This document shows, piece after piece, positions 32,222 to 32,942 of a DNA stretch of 32,942 nucleotides. The stretch is from Planctomycetota bacterium (GTDB lineage Bacteria; Planctomycetota; Planctomycetia; Isosphaerales; Isosphaeraceae). The stretch covers positions 1 through 32,942 of the forward strand of contig JAQGHR010000070.1 in NCBI GenBank assembly GCA_028291545.1, written 5' to 3'. The translations under genes and the position numbers were made by a program. Under the pieces are notes generated by a model that was given only the letters and a program-made list of their open reading frames with translations, was not told the origin of the DNA and made no database searches. Numbering within the stretch: position 1 is the stretch's first letter; each line of letters opens with the position of its first letter.

Positions 32222-32942
32222 CTAGGTTGGACGCCCGAGGAGGGAGATGAGGGCGTCGAAGTCGACGGGCTTGACCAGGTGGTGGTCGAACCCGGCGGCC
32301 CGCGACCGGCGGCGGTCATCCTCCTGGCCGTAGCCCGAGACGGCGATGATCACCGCGTCCCGGCTCCGTTCGTCCTGGCGCAGGCCCCGCGCCACCTCGT
32401 AGCCGTCCAGTCCCGGCAGCCCGATGTCCAGCAGCACGAACCCCGGACGGAACGCCCGCGCCGCCTCGACGGCCGCTCGACCGTCGTGGATGGCCAGGAC
32501 CTCGTGGCCCAGCAGCTTCAGGAGCCGGGCCATGCCCCGCGCCGTATCCACGTTGTCGTCGACGACCAGGACCCGCGCGCCGGGGCCCGCCTCCGCCGGG
32601 GCCAGCTGGGCCTCTGGCTCCGACTCAGACTCGGCCGCCGCCGGCCGTTCCGCCAGCGGCAGGCTCACGACGAACTCGCTGCCGCGGTTCGGGCCGGCGC
32701 TGTGGGCCGTCACATCGCCGCCGTGCATCTCGGCCAGCCGCCGCACCACCGTCAGACCGATGCCCAGCCCGCCCTCGGACCGGGCCAGCGAGCGGTCACC
32801 CTGGGCGAAGAGCGCGAACATCTCCGGCAGCTTCTCCGGCGCGATCCCGGTGCCGTCGTCGCGCACGCTGATCAGGACCCGCCGGCCCTCGCGCCGCGCC
32901 GTCAGCCAGATCCGCCCGCCGCTGTCGGTGTACTTGGCGGCG
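32222..32942 (-). CDS. Hybrid histidine kinase, C-terminal part (5' cut by window edge)
   Basis: The frame is open from the right edge to a TAG at 32224-32222, about 239 residues. It begins inside HATPase_c ('AAKYTDSGGRIWLTA', the end of the N box), continues with 'RDDGTGIAPEKLPEMF' (G1) and 'GGLGIGLTVVRRLAEMHGG' (G2), then a Glu/Ala-rich linker and a receiver domain ('VLVVDDNVDTA', 'VLLDIGLPGLDGYE' with the phospho-acceptor Asp, 'VSGYGQ', 'LVKPVD'). It should be the ATP-binding and receiver end of a sensor kinase; the sensor and HisKA parts lie outside the window. It converges on the DUF1501 gene across hairpin element 2. Confidence 0.95.
   Translation of the reverse strand, partial: AAKYTDSGGRIWLTARREGRRVLISVRDDGTGIAPEKLPEMFALFAQGDRSLARSEGGLGIGLTVVRRLAEMHGGDVTAHSAGPNRGSEFVVSLPLAERPAAAESESEPEAQLAPAEAGPGARVLVVDDNVDTARGMARLLKLLGHEVLAIHDGRAAVEAARAFRPGFVLLDIGLPGLDGYEVARGLRQDERSRDAVIIAVSGYGQEDDRRRSRAAGFDHHLVKPVDFDALISLLGRPT

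Overview
The window is high-GC bacterial DNA that reads as a planctomycete chromosome, most likely of the Isosphaeraceae (Singulisphaera/Paludisphaera/Tautonia-like). The basis is gene content: a DUF1501 protein with a twin-arginine leader, a large PKD-repeat surface protein with an N-terminal basic stretch and a 'LEQCEDRVLMA' motif, an EF-hand/CotH kinase fusion next to DUF4956, Gly-rich secreted proteins, and many palindromic intergenic repeats. No rRNA, tRNA, CRISPR array, integrase or intact insertion sequence was seen. The taxonomic call is inference.

Layout. 1-160: end of an unidentified gene. 237-791 (-): YqgE/AlgH. 1249-1581 (+): small secreted Gly/Tyr/His-rich protein. 1676-2803 (-) and 2946-3785 (+): a divergent pair, a BASS-type transporter and a VIT1-like iron transporter. 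3816-6049 (-): a two-gene ATGA-coupled unit, a membrane protein followed by a GH71/99-like hydrolase. 6050-7756: little coding, with a hairpin pair, a BON-domain protein, and a compact promoter-hairpin-terminator unit. 7757-11794 (+): a soluble-adenylyl-cyclase (ADCY10-like) protein. 11961-15191 (+): a hybrid histidine kinase. 15225-15725 (-): an HNH protein whose ribosome binding site lies in a hairpin. 16004-16255 (+): an excisionase-like HTH protein. 16578-19195 (+): cystathionine beta-synthase and gamma-lyase, i.e. reverse transsulfuration. 19271-20926 (-): Gly-rich secreted protein, preceded by a possible broken or small gene. 21338/21362-23081 (+): MarR regulator, then pirin and DoxX, with a shared 14-bp operator-like palindrome. 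23337-26146 (+): EF-hand/CotH protein and DUF4956. 26178-26390 (-): small lipoprotein. 26970-30296 (+): surface protein with an ice-binding-like (DUF3494) domain. 30636-32048 (+): DUF1501. 32222-32942 (-): end of a hybrid histidine kinase cut by the window edge.

How the genes fit together. The clearest local circuits are (i) MarR with pirin/DoxX, linked by matching palindromes; (ii) CBS plus gamma-lyase, making cysteine from homocysteine and serine; (iii) CotH plus DUF4956, a pairing I recall from other genomes, probably for surface or extracellular phosphorylation; (iv) the sAC-like cyclase followed by a hybrid kinase, both signalling proteins on the same strand but not shown to be one operon.

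The most unusual non-coding signals are two ~101-104 bp hairpin elements with the same 9-bp ends (GTGGCTGGG/CCCAGCCAC) flanking the DUF1501 gene; the promoter-hairpin-terminator unit before the BON gene; the HNH ribosome binding site in a hairpin; and a dispersed ~40-bp repeat found near 6.3 kb and 16.35 kb. All domain assignments are from reading the translations by eye; no search was run.
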